Assembly (NCBI GenBank): GCA_022453515.1
Contig: JAJNNY010000014.1
Coordinates: 186,001 to 250,000, forward strand
DNA: 64,000 nt
DNA from: Astrocystis sublimbata
Lineage: Eukaryota > Ascomycota > Sordariomycetes > Xylariales > Xylariaceae
Direction: 5' to 3'
In this document: positions 33,518-46,287 of the stretch, one piece after another
Layout: each line of letters starts with the position of its first letter
Position numbering within the stretch: position 1 is the stretch's first letter
Translations under genes and position numbers: made by a program
The notes under the pieces: model-generated
Database searches by the model: none
Seen by the model: only the letters and a program-made list of their open reading frames with translations
What the model was told of the DNA's origin: nothing

Positions 33518-35073
33518 TGTCCACCTTTATCCAACGTAGTAACAACCGGATGCGATGCGACTCTCGGGAAAATGAAGGCGAGTCGGTTGAAGAATGTCTG
33601 CGAGAGGACAAGAACAATGATCGACGTTTCCTCTTGTCGTTATTCGGTTGGCGCAGACTGGGGCGAGAGGCACGATGGCTGCCTGGCGAGGTAGTCAATG
33701 CAAACTACATACGCATAAGGAGTAGTCGCGATGCGCGACTTGACTTGGAGAGCACCAATTATAGACACACGCGCTGTACCTCTTTCAGCAGGTCGAATCG
33801 GGTCACGATCGTCAAACAGACCGGGCCCCCCAGTCCCCCAGTCTTGGGAGACGCCATCAGCCGATTGCGCGGCAGTTCATCTCTCTTGGCGTTTGGTATT
33901 AAATTCTGCCTTAAGCTCCAACTCCCCTGCTTCGCATGAGCGCACGAGATTGCTCATAGGATCTCATGGCACGTGGTGACGCTATCTTCAGTTTTGGCTT
34001 CTACTGACAACTTCTGCTGCAAAGTTCTAGCCACCTGTTGACTGATTTCTAGCTGAGTTGAGCCTGGGCAAAAGCGCTAATCCCAATTTATCGTGTGGTA
34101 GGATATTAGTTAAACGTAGAACCGACTTTTGCAAACTTACCCAGCACCCAAGGTACTAGTAAAATGCCTTAACCAAATCACTCTGTTTCTATTGATTGCT
34201 CTATATATTGTTGAAGTTCTGATCTTCAAGATTTAGGTCACCTGCTTCAGGCACCTCCTCGAGCTCTCAAGCACATATAGTACCTATGTAGTAGTAGAAT
34301 TGCCATCCATAGCTACGGACCGCTCAACGTAAATCATGATTTGCTCTAAACTAGTACAACAAATTACCTTTGCGAAGCAAGAATCGACTCTTTGCAGTCA
34401 AATCAGTACCCTTTCATTGATATAATGATAGGTAGTTACAAAAGGAAAGTGAACTAACATAACACTCTTCAACCTTGCGTTTACGATAGTTTGAATTCAA
34501 AGCTTATTTGTCAAGCATCAATTCTGAGAAAGTGTATACCCAAATCTTTCGCATTGTTGATCTTTGAATTGCTCGTCTCTTGCTGCGCAGCTTATGAAAT
34601 GAAGTGGTTGAACAGGCTAGACAGCAGAGCTCAAAACATAGCCGAAGATGTGATTAAAGGGAACGGCGATTGACAGATCCGATGATTCCCAACTCGCTGT
34701 GAGAAACTTCCTCATTCGCGTCCGCGAACGCCCTGTGTATCCTCAAACTGGGCCACCGTCACCGCAAACCAGTGCTTTCTCTCGCTATACTTCGAAGAGG
34801 TGCAGCTCAGCTCGGCTTTCGCGACATCACTTCACTTCCCTCCACTGCTAGTCTCGGCGTGTTGGCGGGTGTCGTCGTTGCTCCTCTGGTGCGCCGCGTC
34901 CGCGCGAGCCCACATCGTGGCCGACGCCATCGCGATGTCCGCTGTCACGCCATTCTTGATGGCCACGCTTTCCTAGTAGTTCTTGTTTGGCCATGTTCGC
35001 AGCTGCGAAGCTACATCATAATCTGTATCAGTGTTGAAGATGGTAAATGTATAAGTATCTCTAAATAGTTGAA
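33518..35073. other. Intergenic, no supported gene
   Basis: 1.5 kb between the start of the hydrolase gene and the end of the HET gene. Base composition turns AT-rich at about 34080-34500. Only short open frames without motifs are present. Confidence 0.55.
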
Positions 35074-37546
35074 CTATTCTGAGGTCTGTGTTTCCGCTAT
35101 CCAGCCGCTCACATCGCCTCCCACTACCATTTGATGAGTTTTTAGCGACACGGACGGTGATGTCTCGTCATCATTACTTGGCGATGGGACGAGCACGTCA
35201 CCCAGACATTGCATTTTCCCTACTAGCACCCATAGCCCATCATGGCTCTCAAGCAAACCGGCGTGATTCTTAGAATTGCCACCTTCAGGAATATGATAGG
35301 GCTCTAGGATCCATACTCGATAAGCCTCCCAAGGCATGCCTAGCATATCTCGGGGTATAGCAAGACGGCGCCGCTCAGATGAAAACGGAAACCCTTTAGT
35401 AATGCTTTGTAGCTGCACTATCGCAACGCCCGCCTCGTTGTTGCATTTGATGCGGCTATACCGAAGCACCGACAACATCCGATTCGAGCGGGGGTCTTTG
35501 ATAAAACTGATGAATTTCACCAATATATCTAGGTTCTCTTTGTTGTGGGCATCGTCGGGAGACAAGTGTTCCAGAAGCTTCTCGGCCGTTGTTCGGTTGG
35601 ATTCGTCTACTGCAAAGGGCTCTGCCAAACTGTCGAAAAACGACTTTTGCACGAGCTGCTTTTCCAGTCCATCCCAGAGATGAAAGATGTACTGCAGCCC
35701 ATTCTTGCACGCACTCACGAAGAACAGTCGTCGTGCTTGATCCCAAAACTCATCTTTGTCAGTCGACTGCCCCCACCATTTTCGTCGCCGTGGTCCACCT
35801 CTATGTTTTTCTTTATAAGCAACCTCGATAGAACGAATAGGGGTCTCAGGGAAGAACTTGAGACTCAAATCGACTTCCGCTTCAGTTGTGTTGACCATGG
35901 GTAACTCGAAGAATACTAGATCGAGTTTGATGTTGCTTGGATACATCTCATGGACGAATTTAATACTACCAAGAGAGAACCTGGCAATGTTGACCGCATC
36001 AGGCTTCCCGATTTGGCTTGACAGCCATGAGGTTTTGTCGCCCTTCTCACTGTACTGTATCATTTCTCGGCTTGATGCTACGGACGTGAGTGGGGTGGTT
36101 TCTCCAGCTGCCAGGCAGATAGCAGATATGAAGAATGCAGCGTCCTTAGAATCAGCACCTCCAAGATTTTTCTCTTTGAGCTCCGCTCTAACAGCCAGAG
36201 GGACCGAATAAAAGAGTGCAATGTTACTGACATTAAGCGATATCGAGATCAAGTCGTCGGGATATAGACATTGACCCGTGGATGCAGCATTGAATCGAGC
36301 CAGTATAGAGGATCTCTCGGCTCCCTCTCCCCGAGAATTCGGATCCAGATAAGGTGAGTTAAGGTTAGACATTAGTACCCATCGAAAATCTCTCTCAAAA
36401 TCTTCCTTGCTGTAGGGGTTTGGGAATTCGACACTGCCCCTAATTCGGAAGTAGTCACTAAATTTTAGTGTGTAAGTGCCTCCCGCAGTATCCCCGACAA
36501 TCATCAAGGCCCCGTAAGCACTAATAAATTCCGAGTTAATATGAATTGTATTTAGAATGTTTGCAACTCAGAGAGCTTAGAGACGTTGAAACTTCGTTGT
36601 ACCCAGCTGCAGCATGAAATGAAGTGTCCGGTCTGTTAGGAGTTCGGAAATAAGGGGTCGTATTGTTAACGAATACTACTTACTCATCGATTGAACGGTG
36701 ATCGCTCCACGGCTCGTTGATCTCGAATTCATGCCAACACCTTTTGCCATTTGTCAGCCTCTCAAAAACCAGCCTTGGTAGGTTACCGAACACTCACCAG
36801 GATCTCGACCACCATCGTGAGCTCTCGATTTTTCGTACCATGCTCGCAATATGTGGTGCTTCACCTTGCAATGGCTGCCAGCGTGTAATATCGCGGCCCG
36901 CAGTAATAGCCTCACATCTCTGCAAAATCTCAATCTCTTCTGGCTCGAAGGCAACATCTTCCATCACGATCAACAGCTTACGGCAGCTTTTATAGATGAT
37001 GTCCATCATGGCAATGGCTTGCACTTTCTCGTCGCGGTCGTCCTGTTGGATGCACATCTGGTCCAACCAAATCCCTTCTCTGCGGAAATTTTCATTTCGG
37101 TCGTTGGAGTCCGAGGTGACAATCCCACGCTGCGCCAGTATTGCTTCAACAAAAGGCCGACTGATCGGCCACGGTGTATAAGCAGGCACATTGAGACCAG
37201 GCCATGAGCCATCCTCAGGTCTCCAGCAGTAGCTGACGGCCAGGTATTGTCTGAGGACGCGTTCGTCGTCGAAAGGGACACCACCAGTGTCACTTTCGCA
37301 AATTAGTCTGAACGGGACATTGTAGACCAACTCAGGGGTTCGAAGGTTGAAGAAGGCGGCGGCCTGCGGCGACCACGCGCGGAGGTTCCGCAGAATCAAC
37401 TCTGCTTCCTCGCGATTGTCAATGAGCTTTTGCACTGCCTCGGAGAAAAGGCTCACGCTGTTTTTGCGGGATATTGTGACCTTGAAGAGGCGCTCCCCGA
37501 TTGACTCCACAAGAGGCGCGTCATCGCCACTGTTCAAAGAGGCCAT
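35074..37546 (-). CDS. HET-domain protein
   Basis: Minus strand, exons 36798-37546, 36684-36740 and 35074-36520 (750 aa). The introns are 57 and 163 nt, gt..ag, both phase 2. HET-domain blocks are clear: YLAVSYCW (101-108), GIWLDQMCIQQDDRDEK (158-174), MMDIIYKSCRKLLIVMEDV (180-198). RWWSRSWCWHEFEINEPW spans the first junction and confirms it. The C-terminal 480 residues are a less familiar region common to the larger HET proteins. HET proteins control vegetative incompatibility and programmed cell death between fungal strains; whether this one is an active allorecognition gene is unknown. The acceptor at 36521-36522 is the one that keeps frame; the nearer AGs bring stops. Confidence 0.86.
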
Positions 37547-38367
37547 TTGGTTTTTTACAACAGATTCTGATGAGGGAGTGATGCACGATTCGAGCGAGGC
37601 TCAGCTTCAACTGCGCTGAAGATCTATGGCAACGCAGTGGCTTGCCAAGATGTAACGCGCAAGCAATATTACTAATTGAACTGTCCCTATCCCCTCCACA
37701 TGAGCTCAACACTGGATCTATACTTAGTATACAGAATATAGAATACACCTGTTTGGTATCGTCTCAATGTTCCACGATCATTTTAAACAATGGCGCAACG
37801 CCTAAGACTTCGCTTTGCTGAAGCCGTAACTTACTGTCTTGCAAGACTCAAATATGGACCTTCACAAACAACGTAGCAAGCGGCATCTGACATTTGGGGT
37901 GAGATTCTCTGATGATAGATTATAGATTCAATTTTTGCAGTCGTCATCGCAAGCAACATAAATGACAATACAATTGGGGGTATCGTGGTAATGTGTAATG
38001 AATCCGGTGCACAGTACGTACTAAGTTGCTGTACTATGTAGACTACGCCAATCTTAATCGATAAGAAGCTGAATGTAGGGACATCCCCAAGTTATGTAAT
38101 ATCACCTAATAGACCTCGAAAGACCTGGGATGAACAGAACAACACCACCGGACAGTGTTACCAAAAGGAAGTGGACTTTAGGACGAAGGGGGTTATTGGC
38201 GTAGAATGCATTGGGCATACCGACAGTGAGGTAAGTCTTCCTATGTATGTCGCAATCGTGCGTCGGCCGAGAAACGAATAGGTAAGTATAATGCTTCATC
38301 TGAAAGCGCCCTCGCCTACAGGTGGAATAACCATTGTTAACTTCTCACAACAGATCTCAAGCTAGGT
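37547..38367. other. Divergent promoter region, HET and COQ2 genes
   Basis: About 0.8 kb between divergent starts. No other gene seen. Confidence 0.6.
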
Positions 38368-39612
38368 ATGATTGGAAAGATGCATATTTCTAGCATGTGC
38401 GGCAGGATACGGCCGCTCTGCCGGGGTGTGAATAGGTCGACAACATCCCAGCTTGGCCGGCGTGTGCTTACGACGACAACGTATGGGATAAGAGTGCAGG
38501 CTGCATCCAGAACAGCCGTGGGGTTCGTCAAGCCAACTCACCTCATAGCTTTACATCAGACTAGCAACTCTCATCGCCGAGCCTCTACGCTTGAATCGCC
38601 TTCATCCCCTGTCGTGCCAGAAGCCTACGTACCACCAACAACAGGGTTTCTCTCCCGCCTCCCTGCATCATGGGTTCCGTACGGAGAGCTCATGCGCCTT
38701 GACAAGCCGGCGGGAACGTACTACCTGTTCTTCCCATGTCTTTTCTCCACGCTCCTGGCGGCGCCCCTTGCGACCCCAATGGCGACCCCTCTCCAGGTCG
38801 TCGGCACCGCCGCGCTCTTCTTCTCCGGCGCCCTCATCATGCGCGGTGCAGGATGCAGCATCAACGACCTCTGGGACCGGAACCTCGACCCGCATGTCAC
38901 CCGGACTCGTCTTCGGCCCATCGCCCGCGGCGCCGTAACCCCATTCAAAGCCTTGGCGTGGACCGGAGTCCAGCTCTTCGCCGGACTCGGCGTACTACTG
39001 CAGTTCCCGCCCATATGTCTAGCCTATGGCATCCCGAGTCTCATTCTAGTAGCGACGTATCCGCTAGCCAAGCGCGTCACATACTACCCCCAGTTCGTGC
39101 TCGGCCTGACTTTCTCCTGGGGCGCTATGATGGGATTCCCGGCGCTCGGCGTGGACTTGCTCGGCGCGGAGGCGGGGGCCGTTAGGGCTAGTGCTGCTAT
39201 GCTGTACGCGAGTAATGTTGCCTGGACGGTGCTGTACGATATGATCTACGCCCACATGGACGTCCGAGACGACGCGAAGGCGGGCATCAAGAGCATTGCG
39301 CTCAAGCACGGGGCGGATACGAAGAAGGTTCTGACTGGCTTGGCGATCACACAGATCGGGCTGCTTGCCGGTGCTGGACTCACCACGGGTGCCGGACCGG
39401 CGTTTTTCATCGGAAGCTGTGGAGGCGCTGCGCTGACTCTGGGATATATAATCAGGAAGGTCAAGCTGGAGAGCGTCAAGGACTGCTGGTGGTGGTTCGT
39501 CAATGGCTGCTGGATCACCGGCGGCGTCATCAGTGCTGGTCTTGGGGCCGACTACCTGATTCAGTATATTACGGATGAGGGACAGAAGGACGGTGTCGTT
39601 GTGGAGGTATAG
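38368..39612 (+). CDS. coq2: 4-hydroxybenzoate polyprenyltransferase, mitochondrial (COQ2)
   Basis: Single exon, 414 aa. The first 75 residues are Arg/Ser/Thr-rich with few acids, fitting a mitochondrial presequence. The UbiA fold follows: LMRLDKPAGTYYLFFPCL (109-126), first Asp motif NDLWDRNLD with D167, D170 and D174, then RPIARG. The second Asp motif DMIYAHMDVRDD has D291, D298 and D302. About eight hydrophobic helices fit the family. COQ2 attaches the polyprenyl tail to 4-hydroxybenzoate in the inner membrane, the first membrane-bound step of ubiquinone synthesis, with Mg2+ bound by the Asp motifs. Several Met codons lie near the start (residues 1, 5, 10), so the exact start is open. Confidence 0.96.
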   Translation: MIGKMHISSMCGRIRPLCRGVNRSTTSQLGRRVLTTTTYGIRVQAASRTAVGFVKPTHLIALHQTSNSHRRASTLESPSSPVVPEAYVPPTTGFLSRLPASWVPYGELMRLDKPAGTYYLFFPCLFSTLLAAPLATPMATPLQVVGTAALFFSGALIMRGAGCSINDLWDRNLDPHVTRTRLRPIARGAVTPFKALAWTGVQLFAGLGVLLQFPPICLAYGIPSLILVATYPLAKRVTYYPQFVLGLTFSWGAMMGFPALGVDLLGAEAGAVRASAAMLYASNVAWTVLYDMIYAHMDVRDDAKAGIKSIALKHGADTKKVLTGLAITQIGLLAGAGLTTGAGPAFFIGSCGGAALTLGYIIRKVKLESVKDCWWWFVNGCWITGGVISAGLGADYLIQYITDEGQKDGVVVEV

Positions 39613-40304
39613 AGATGAAGTACCACATGGCAGAAGAGGGCTTTGAGGACTGACGTAATGGCTGCTGTCAAGTTATGGAAATCGCCGTAATTTGTATCAC
39701 TATGGATTATATGTATGATACCAATAGAGTCTGCAAATGTGTTGATCAAACCCTCATGATAACTACCCCCGTCAATACTATTTTCCATCATGCCAAGCCT
39801 TTCGAGAATACTATCAACGACTTGTGAATATGCACACTGTTCCAAGCCAGATCATAGGGCTATCAGCACATGAAGGTCGTAAGGTGACTTGTCAACGACA
39901 CCAAATACGAGTAAATGCTCCTCCAACCGACAAGAACAATGCCATACGTCATTGGCACAAAATTAAGCATGATGGCATGGCACCTCAAGTTGTATTTTGC
40001 CTGGCGGGAAACGGCTTGAACTATCCTCTACCAAGCTGGTGAAGCTACCCCCTTGACATCCGCACAAGGCACTTGTTGCAAGAGAGGTGAACTTGTAGGT
40101 TTTGTTGTTGGATGATTCGAGATCTCTATTTTGGATCCGATCAACCTAGGATGATGATTGTGTGTATGAAGGCCCGACCCTATGATGCTAGTGAAAAATA
40201 AAGCAAACCGTCTGGACTCCGCATTCCCGATGGTGAACCTTTACTTCGTCACACAAATTTTCATCCTCGTCTCTCATGACTCCCCGGCCCGTTGGTGACC
40301 TCGT
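39613..40304. other. Convergent 3' region, COQ2 and RPS23
   Basis: Holds the 3' UTRs of two convergent genes. No other gene seen. Confidence 0.6.
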
Positions 40305-40899
40305 TTATGATCTGGGCTTCTCCTTCTTCTCCTTCCACAGGGCTAGCAGACCTACACCGGACACCTTGACGACCTTGAATCGGACACCGGGAATATCACC
40401 CTTGGCCTTGCCCTTACGACCGAAACCGGCAATCAGGACCTCGTCGTTCTCGTCGACAAAGTTCAAGCAACCGTCATTGGGGACTGTGAAAGATCGTTTG
40501 TTAGCACCACCCGCTGATAACACGCGCCGGTCTCTTGTCTCTTCATGATGAGTATTCCAACATCGTGATGCCTGTCGCTAGCACTCTCCTCACTCCACCA
40601 CCAAAAATCGACCAATGGGAGATGAACAGGGGCATCGTACCGAAAGCAGTAACCTTCTTTCCGTTCTTGATGAGCTGGACACGGACACACTTTCGAATGG
40701 CCGAGTTGGGCTGCTTGGCCTCGACACCGACCTTCTCGAGGACGATGCCCTTGGCGTGGGAGGAACCACCGAAAGGCGAAGACTTGAAGGCGGTACCGAG
40801 AGCACGCTTCTTGTATCCCAGATCGGCCCAGCGCTGGTCCTTACGGTGGGTGCGCAGCTTTCTGGCCGCGTTGAGACCACGAGGCTTGCCTTTACCCAT
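40305..40899 (-). CDS. rps23: 40S ribosomal protein S23 (uS12)
   Basis: Minus strand, exon 1 40641-40899 and exon 2 40305-40483; the 157-nt intron is phase 1 (145 aa, the usual eukaryotic length). Near-universal uS12 blocks are present: [20 protein letters not shown] at the start, [20 protein letters not shown], then [20 protein letters not shown] across and after the junction, and a [10 protein letters not shown] end. uS12 sits at the decoding centre of the small subunit and controls accuracy; the PNSA loop carries the proline that is hydroxylated in other eukaryotes. The region upstream has a ttcgtag-like acceptor just before the ATG, so a leader intron is possible. Confidence 0.97.
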
Positions 40900-41804
40900 G
40901 ATTGCTACGAAGAAGAGACGATGTTAGCGGGCGGGTTCGGTGGCAGGCGGTTGTTGGTGGTGAATTGCGCGTGTGCGGGTGGTGGGTTCGATAGGCGGAT
41001 TCGGTCGGTGTAGCGACGACGCTGAAGCGATCAAAAATCGTAGTTTGTCGGACGACTGTGATGCGTATGGTACGTGGATGGCTGCTGGAGAAATGGACCT
41101 ACCGATTAATTGGTGATATCGCTGGAATATGGGGTTTGTCGATGAGTCTTGGTTGGGGAGTACTGTGAAGGCTGACTGCTCTGCTCACTCGCGTGGATAG
41201 GAAGTTGTCTCGGCTAATTTTTGCACAGAGGGGCGCTGGACTGAGAAAATTGAAGGGTTTGCCCTAGTGAGAGTGGCCTGGTGCGCTTGTGGACCTCTGG
41301 AGGCGGTGCGGAGGCTTTTTTGGTGGTGTGGTGTGGCTGCGAGCTGTGGCTGTGACTTCCAGCGGATAAGAAAGATAAGAACGGAGAGTTTGTGTTGGAG
41401 TCATGTGGAGATACGCAGTGCCAAGGTCTCGGGTGTGGGGTAGATAGTTGCCTACCCCTGCCTGCGGAGCATGCTAAAGTTCTCATTAACCCCAAGTGGC
41501 AATCAGATGTGGTGAGATGTAAATTCGTCTCCAAGGCCCATGGCTCGCATGCATTTTACTCTACCATGAATGCACACCTCAGTCACTAACCTACCCGCCG
41601 AGCCCGCTACCCAAGAGGACCGACCCGATGCGGAGCTGAACCTTTCACGAGGTTGTGGTGGACAGACCAGGCCGACCGAAGCCGTCTCAAATCAGTGCCT
41701 ATCACGCGAAGGTAGATGGCCTTGCAGTTGCTCTTACTCATCCCAAGTTCGTGAACGAGGCATTCGTATTTCCATCTTGAAAACTGAAGATGTAGGGTGA
41801 AGCC
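40900..41804. other. Divergent promoter region, RPS23 and coiled-coil gene
   Basis: About 0.9 kb between divergent genes. No other gene supported. Confidence 0.6.
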
Positions 41805-42692
41805 ATGTCTACAAACAAATCAACTCTGAGCAGCTCAAAAGCTCGTGACCCTCCGCCAAGCCTCTTCCTTCATCCATCGTCAGGCGGATCACATGCTTCG
41901 CTCCCAGGCGCCACCACTGCCGCTGGTGCTGTGCCGCCATCATTCGGCACGATCCTGGGTTCGCAATCAGCCAGTGGGACATCCACCCAGCAGCCCCAAG
42001 CTTCGTCCATACGACAAGATACCCTCCTCAATCCTCGTAGCAGATTAGCTCCTCGCCTTCAGACTGGAGACTCAGCTCGCACCGCCGATAGAACCGACGC
42101 TTTATGGGCAGAGATGCAGGCGACGCTTGAGGAGGCCGAGCTGTCCGCTAGTGGTGGCACGCACGTCTTCGGTCCCGACCATGATCGCAAGCTGGCAGAG
42201 TTGCGGGCCGCCCAGATAGCCTTGGCACAGGCTTGGGGTCGAAGCGAGGCTGACGATGCTGCTGGCGGATCGCTCGCCTCCGACACCGAGGTGCGGAATC
42301 TCAAAGGTGCCCTGGGCGACGTCGGAGGTATGGCTTCTGCTGTAGCCGCTGGGGCGTCTCATGCTGCCATCATTCCACCAGGAAATGCCAAAGGCACTGC
42401 CGATGGCACAGACGCAGGAAGAAGCACCGCAGGAACAGGGAGTGCTCACCCCAGCAACACTGGACTCGACGGCGAGAAGCTCGGCGCCAAGCTAGTAGAG
42501 GAGACGGAGAGAGATATTCTTCTTGCCAGGCATAGAAGAGAAGCAAATGACCGATACTTCAGTAAGGTAGACCAAGGCGTAAGAGACGTTGTTGCCAAGC
42601 TCGAAGACGTCGCTAATGCAATGAGAGCTGTGGAACAGGAGACAAGAGGTGTCTGGGGGGAAGAAAGCACTGCTGAGAGCCTTGATAACTAA
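41805..42692 (+). CDS. Conserved-type fungal coiled-coil protein, unknown function
   Basis: Single exon, 295 aa. The first 90 residues are Ser/Pro/Ala-rich and probably disordered. A helical segment begins LWAEMQATLEEAELSASG and continues LAELRAAQIALAQAWGRSE. An Ala/Gly-rich linker follows. The C-terminal 75 residues form a charged coiled coil (KLVEETERDILLARHRREA, VRDVVAKLEDVANAMRAVEQ). There is no signal peptide, membrane segment or catalytic motif. The layout recalls small trafficking or lysosome-related complex subunits, but I cannot name a family. Codon use and length support a real gene. Confidence 0.8.
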   Translation: MSTNKSTLSSSKARDPPPSLFLHPSSGGSHASLPGATTAAGAVPPSFGTILGSQSASGTSTQQPQASSIRQDTLLNPRSRLAPRLQTGDSARTADRTDALWAEMQATLEEAELSASGGTHVFGPDHDRKLAELRAAQIALAQAWGRSEADDAAGGSLASDTEVRNLKGALGDVGGMASAVAAGASHAAIIPPGNAKGTADGTDAGRSTAGTGSAHPSNTGLDGEKLGAKLVEETERDILLARHRREANDRYFSKVDQGVRDVVAKLEDVANAMRAVEQETRGVWGEESTAESLDN

Positions 42693-44045
42693 ATCATCGA
42701 CAATGTCCACGACTGCCTCTCGTGTCATATCACAAATTGCATTGCAACCCTGGGATGCCGGCCTCGCTCCGCGCTCACTGAGTTGGCGGGTTTTCGTAAC
42801 GGCATTAGCATGGTCTGGCATGTTTGTTTACAACTTGTTACAGCTCGTTCGTTCGCGTATGAATGATAACCTACAAAAAGGTTCCTCAACTTTTGATATA
42901 CCACATAATGAATAAGTCATCTATTCATGAGGCTTGCGAAACGCGCGTTGCCGATCCTCATGCGAAGAAGGCCCATGCTGAGACCCTGGAATGCACATGC
43001 CGATGCGGGCTGCCGGATCTGCACCCGAACGCACCAAAAGCTGCACCAGAAGCCTACCTACGAGTACCTACTTCGCCTCGCTCGTCTACGTACACAATAC
43101 ATGTGGTGTGTGGTGGTCTTCCTTATCTCCCGCGATGAGCACCCTCATGTGTTTGCTCTCGAAGTCTCGCACTCAGCTCCTGTGTTCGCTCACGGAGTCT
43201 CGCACTGAACTCGGTACTCCTCGATTGGCATGCAGTTTTGTGGACCGTGGTATTTGATATGCATGACCACAGTAATCTCAGGACCCTTTCTACCTCAACA
43301 TTGACCGTGCCCAGGCGCTTGACATGGCAGATTCATAATCTCCCTACGCATAATACGTCGCGTATTACCCCATTATCGAAGATAGTTCTCTAAGATATGA
43401 GTTGCATTGGCTGTGTCGTTATCTAGCATTGGAGTCGCTCAGAGAACCATCTGTATTGTCGAGTGTTGGTCCGGGTAAATCAGCGGCTCAATATATAATC
43501 GATTATGGCGAGTCGAGTGTCAGTCGACCGATTGCGCAACACCACAGCCGGAATGCTCGCGACGGTCGTCATAGCTATAAAAGCCTCTATCCAACGCGTT
43601 CGAAGGTCGTCAAAGTAGACTTCTTTTGTCTAAGATTTGATGATAATTACATCAGCTCTTGGCAAATCTCACGACCACCCCAACACAACTGCCGGGCTTG
43701 TCACATTAGCGTACCCCATGTTACTGCCCATGTTTCCCCGCGGTTTCAGTTAAACCAGAAGAGGTAGCTCCCGAAGATGCTTGCCCTTTCAGTCCTTGTG
43801 CCTTAGCGGGAGGCAAGATAGCGTACGTGATCACTCGCAAGCCTGAGATTATGTATATAAAGCATGTCAGAATGAAATATCCCTATCATTTGAATGATAT
43901 GGTACGGATATAAATAGGTACCTGGTTCGTGGTTTATCTCTCAGGCAAGCTAGATTGTTGTCGCCGTTCGATTCGATTCGATTCCGAAGCGTTGGAGTTC
44001 GCATTCGACTGGTTGCTGTGCCACCAATTTCAGTAGCATTGCAAC
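42693..44045. other. Intergenic, upstream region of MFS gene
   Basis: 1.35 kb. A TATAAATA lies at 43909-43916, about 137 bases before the MFS ATG. Several overlapping open frames at 42860-43260 lack motifs and are not accepted. Confidence 0.55.
43909..43916 (+). promoter_or_regulatory. Candidate TATA box of the MFS gene
   Basis: TATAAATA about 137 bases upstream of the ATG at 44046. Confidence 0.5.
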
Positions 44046-46287
44046 ATGGACAACAACGCCGCTGTCGCCGCAGAGGCGCATCTTGCGCACAGCCATGCCC
44101 ATGAAGAGGACCTTCCGGGCACGGTAAACCTCAAGGCCACAGGTTCGTCGGATTTTCCAAGGATGCTATGTAAGAGGGTTTGCAAACTGACGCGTGGCGA
44201 TACTCATAGAGGGAGACGATACCGGTTATGGTCAAGCATTGTATCCCGTCCCTGCGGCGGATCCAAACGACCCTTTGCAAGTAAGTCGTGTTGAAATTCC
44301 AGTCGATGGAAAAGTCTAACTTCGATGTGCTCAGTGGTCAAATTTCAAGAAGACAATGATCTTGCTCATATGCTCCCTATACTCCTTCTTTGCAAATGCT
44401 GCCATCATCGGGCCAAGTCCCTACATCGAAGTTTGGGCTGAAGAGTTCGACATCACTCCAACCCAAGCTTCCGAGCTTGTTTCGTATCCTAACCTCGCCT
44501 TTGGCTTCGGTAAGCTGAGTCTCCGCGGACTAAGGGGCGACAAGAATACTGATTCAAGAATGCCAATAATGTAGGATCTCTGATATTCGTGCCGCTGTAT
44601 CTCAAGTTCGGTCGCAGACCTGTGATGCTGCTGTCTCTCCTAACGGTGGGTGTCTTCTATCGGTGGTGTATGAGACCGCGGCTGACCATGTGTAGTTCTG
44701 TGGCGGTATCATTGGCGCATCGCAAAGCAAGACGTACGGCGCCTTGATGGCTAGTCGGGTTATTCACAGCTTCGGATCGTGCGTTTGCGAAGCACTACCT
44801 GTTCAACTGGTCAATGACATATTCTTTCTACATGAGAGGGGCAAGAGGATCGGTTACTATACAGGTATAGTTTGCAGTCACTTATTGCCCCAGCATGCTC
44901 ATAGCTAATTCTGATTCTCAGTGTGCCTTGCTCTCGGCAGCACGGCCACGCTACCTGCGAGCTACATCTTGAATGGAGGATACGGGTGGCAATTGTTCTT
45001 CTACGTCGAATTCGCCTTCGGCGCCGCACTGCTAATACTTGCCTTTTTCTTCGTCGAGGAAACCTCGTACGACCGCAAGGCAGTCATACTGGCATTGACC
45101 CCAGCAGTGGAAAGCGACAAGTCTGTTGATGAGAAGACAAGTCAGCATTCAACTCATCAAGCCGAAGAACTTGTCCCGGCTCGCAAATCATTAATCCAGA
45201 CCCTCAGTCTATGGGGTAGAGTAGACCACGACATACCATTCTTTACCATGATGACGAGGAGTTTTACCTACTTCCTGGTACCTCAAGCCCTTTGGGTCAT
45301 TACTTCTTTTGGCATCAATATTGGCCTACTGGGCCTCGCCTTCTCTTACACCTTTCCGGTTTTGATCACTGCGGAACCTTACAACTGGAATGTCGTATGT
45401 ATATTCTTCTCGTATCCGTGGAATCAATACTCATGGGATAATTATAGGTCAGTTCCGGTTTATTCGCGATAGCTGCATACGTTGGGTATGGTCTGGCTTT
45501 TCCGTTCACGTCATCGTCTGACAAACTTGCCGCGTACTACACCAAACGTAACGATGGGGTTCGAGAAGCTGAGATGCGCCTTGGTGTAATGTTACCTGCC
45601 AGTAAGTGTCCCAGTCATGCTTGCTATTCCTATCCGACATTTCCCGCCATGTTCTTGACACTGCATTGGCACACACAACCCCCCCTGAGAGGGTTCGATG
45701 TATTTTGCGCAGGCATTGAGCAGTGAATACTGACTGTTCTAGTGGTGATTGGTCCGGTTGGCATCATCATATACGGAGTCACGGCCGAGCTGCAGCTGCA
45801 TTGGGTCTTGTATTTTGTCGGTGGCGCTCTGTCGTACTGGGCCGCCTACTTTTTCTTCACCTTTACGTTGGCCTACGCCGTAGATTCATACCAGTCGAAT
45901 ACCTCGGAGATGCTGATAGCTATGAACATTGGCAAGCAGTATGTATTACCCAAACCTATCTCCTTAAGTAGTGAGGGCTTAGGCCCATAGCACCATGGCG
46001 TGGCTCTGGTCTCCAGCCAACCAGCAGGGTTTGATTTAAACGAGGAGATGGCTGACTTGAATTTTTGCAGAGCTATTTCTTTCGGCTTCAGTCTAAAACT
46101 ATTGACATGGGTTATGGAAAGTGGTTACGGAGTCGTAGTATCCGGCATCTTCGGAGGTGTATTGTTATTGAACAACCTGGCACTGCTGGTGTTCATGTTG
46201 AAAGGCAAATCGATACGTAGGTTTATGGCGTCGACTTGGCTGGCTAGGTTGCATTCCTCCAGCATCAAGGAAGTCGTCACCCATTAA
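44046..46287 (+). CDS. MFS transporter, DHA1-type
   Basis: Nine exons: 44046-44142, 44210-44280, 44335-44509, 44575-44645, 44696-44864, 44922-45394, 45448-45601, 45743-45938, 46071-46287 (540 aa). All junctions are gt..ag and keep phase. A His/Glu-rich N-terminus leads to DPNDPLQWSNFKK, the sequence that precedes TM1 in this fungal group. Then come FGRRPVMLLS (the loop 2-3 motif) and RVIHSFGSCVCEALPVQL / FFLHERGKRIGYYT, typical of DHA1 drug:H+ antiporter-like proteins. A charged central loop (SDKSVDEKTSQHS) separates two six-helix halves. The cargo is unknown; small toxic or secondary metabolites are usual for the group. No biosynthetic core gene lies nearby. Confidence 0.93.

Noticed and set aside
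38591..39185. Long overlapping frames on both strands inside coq2
   Set aside because: Shadows of the GC-rich UbiA gene; only the accepted frame has both Asp-rich motifs and membrane helices.
42863..43257. Three overlapping Arg/His-rich frames after the coiled-coil gene
   Set aside because: Competing frames over the same bases and no known motif; cannot choose or support one.
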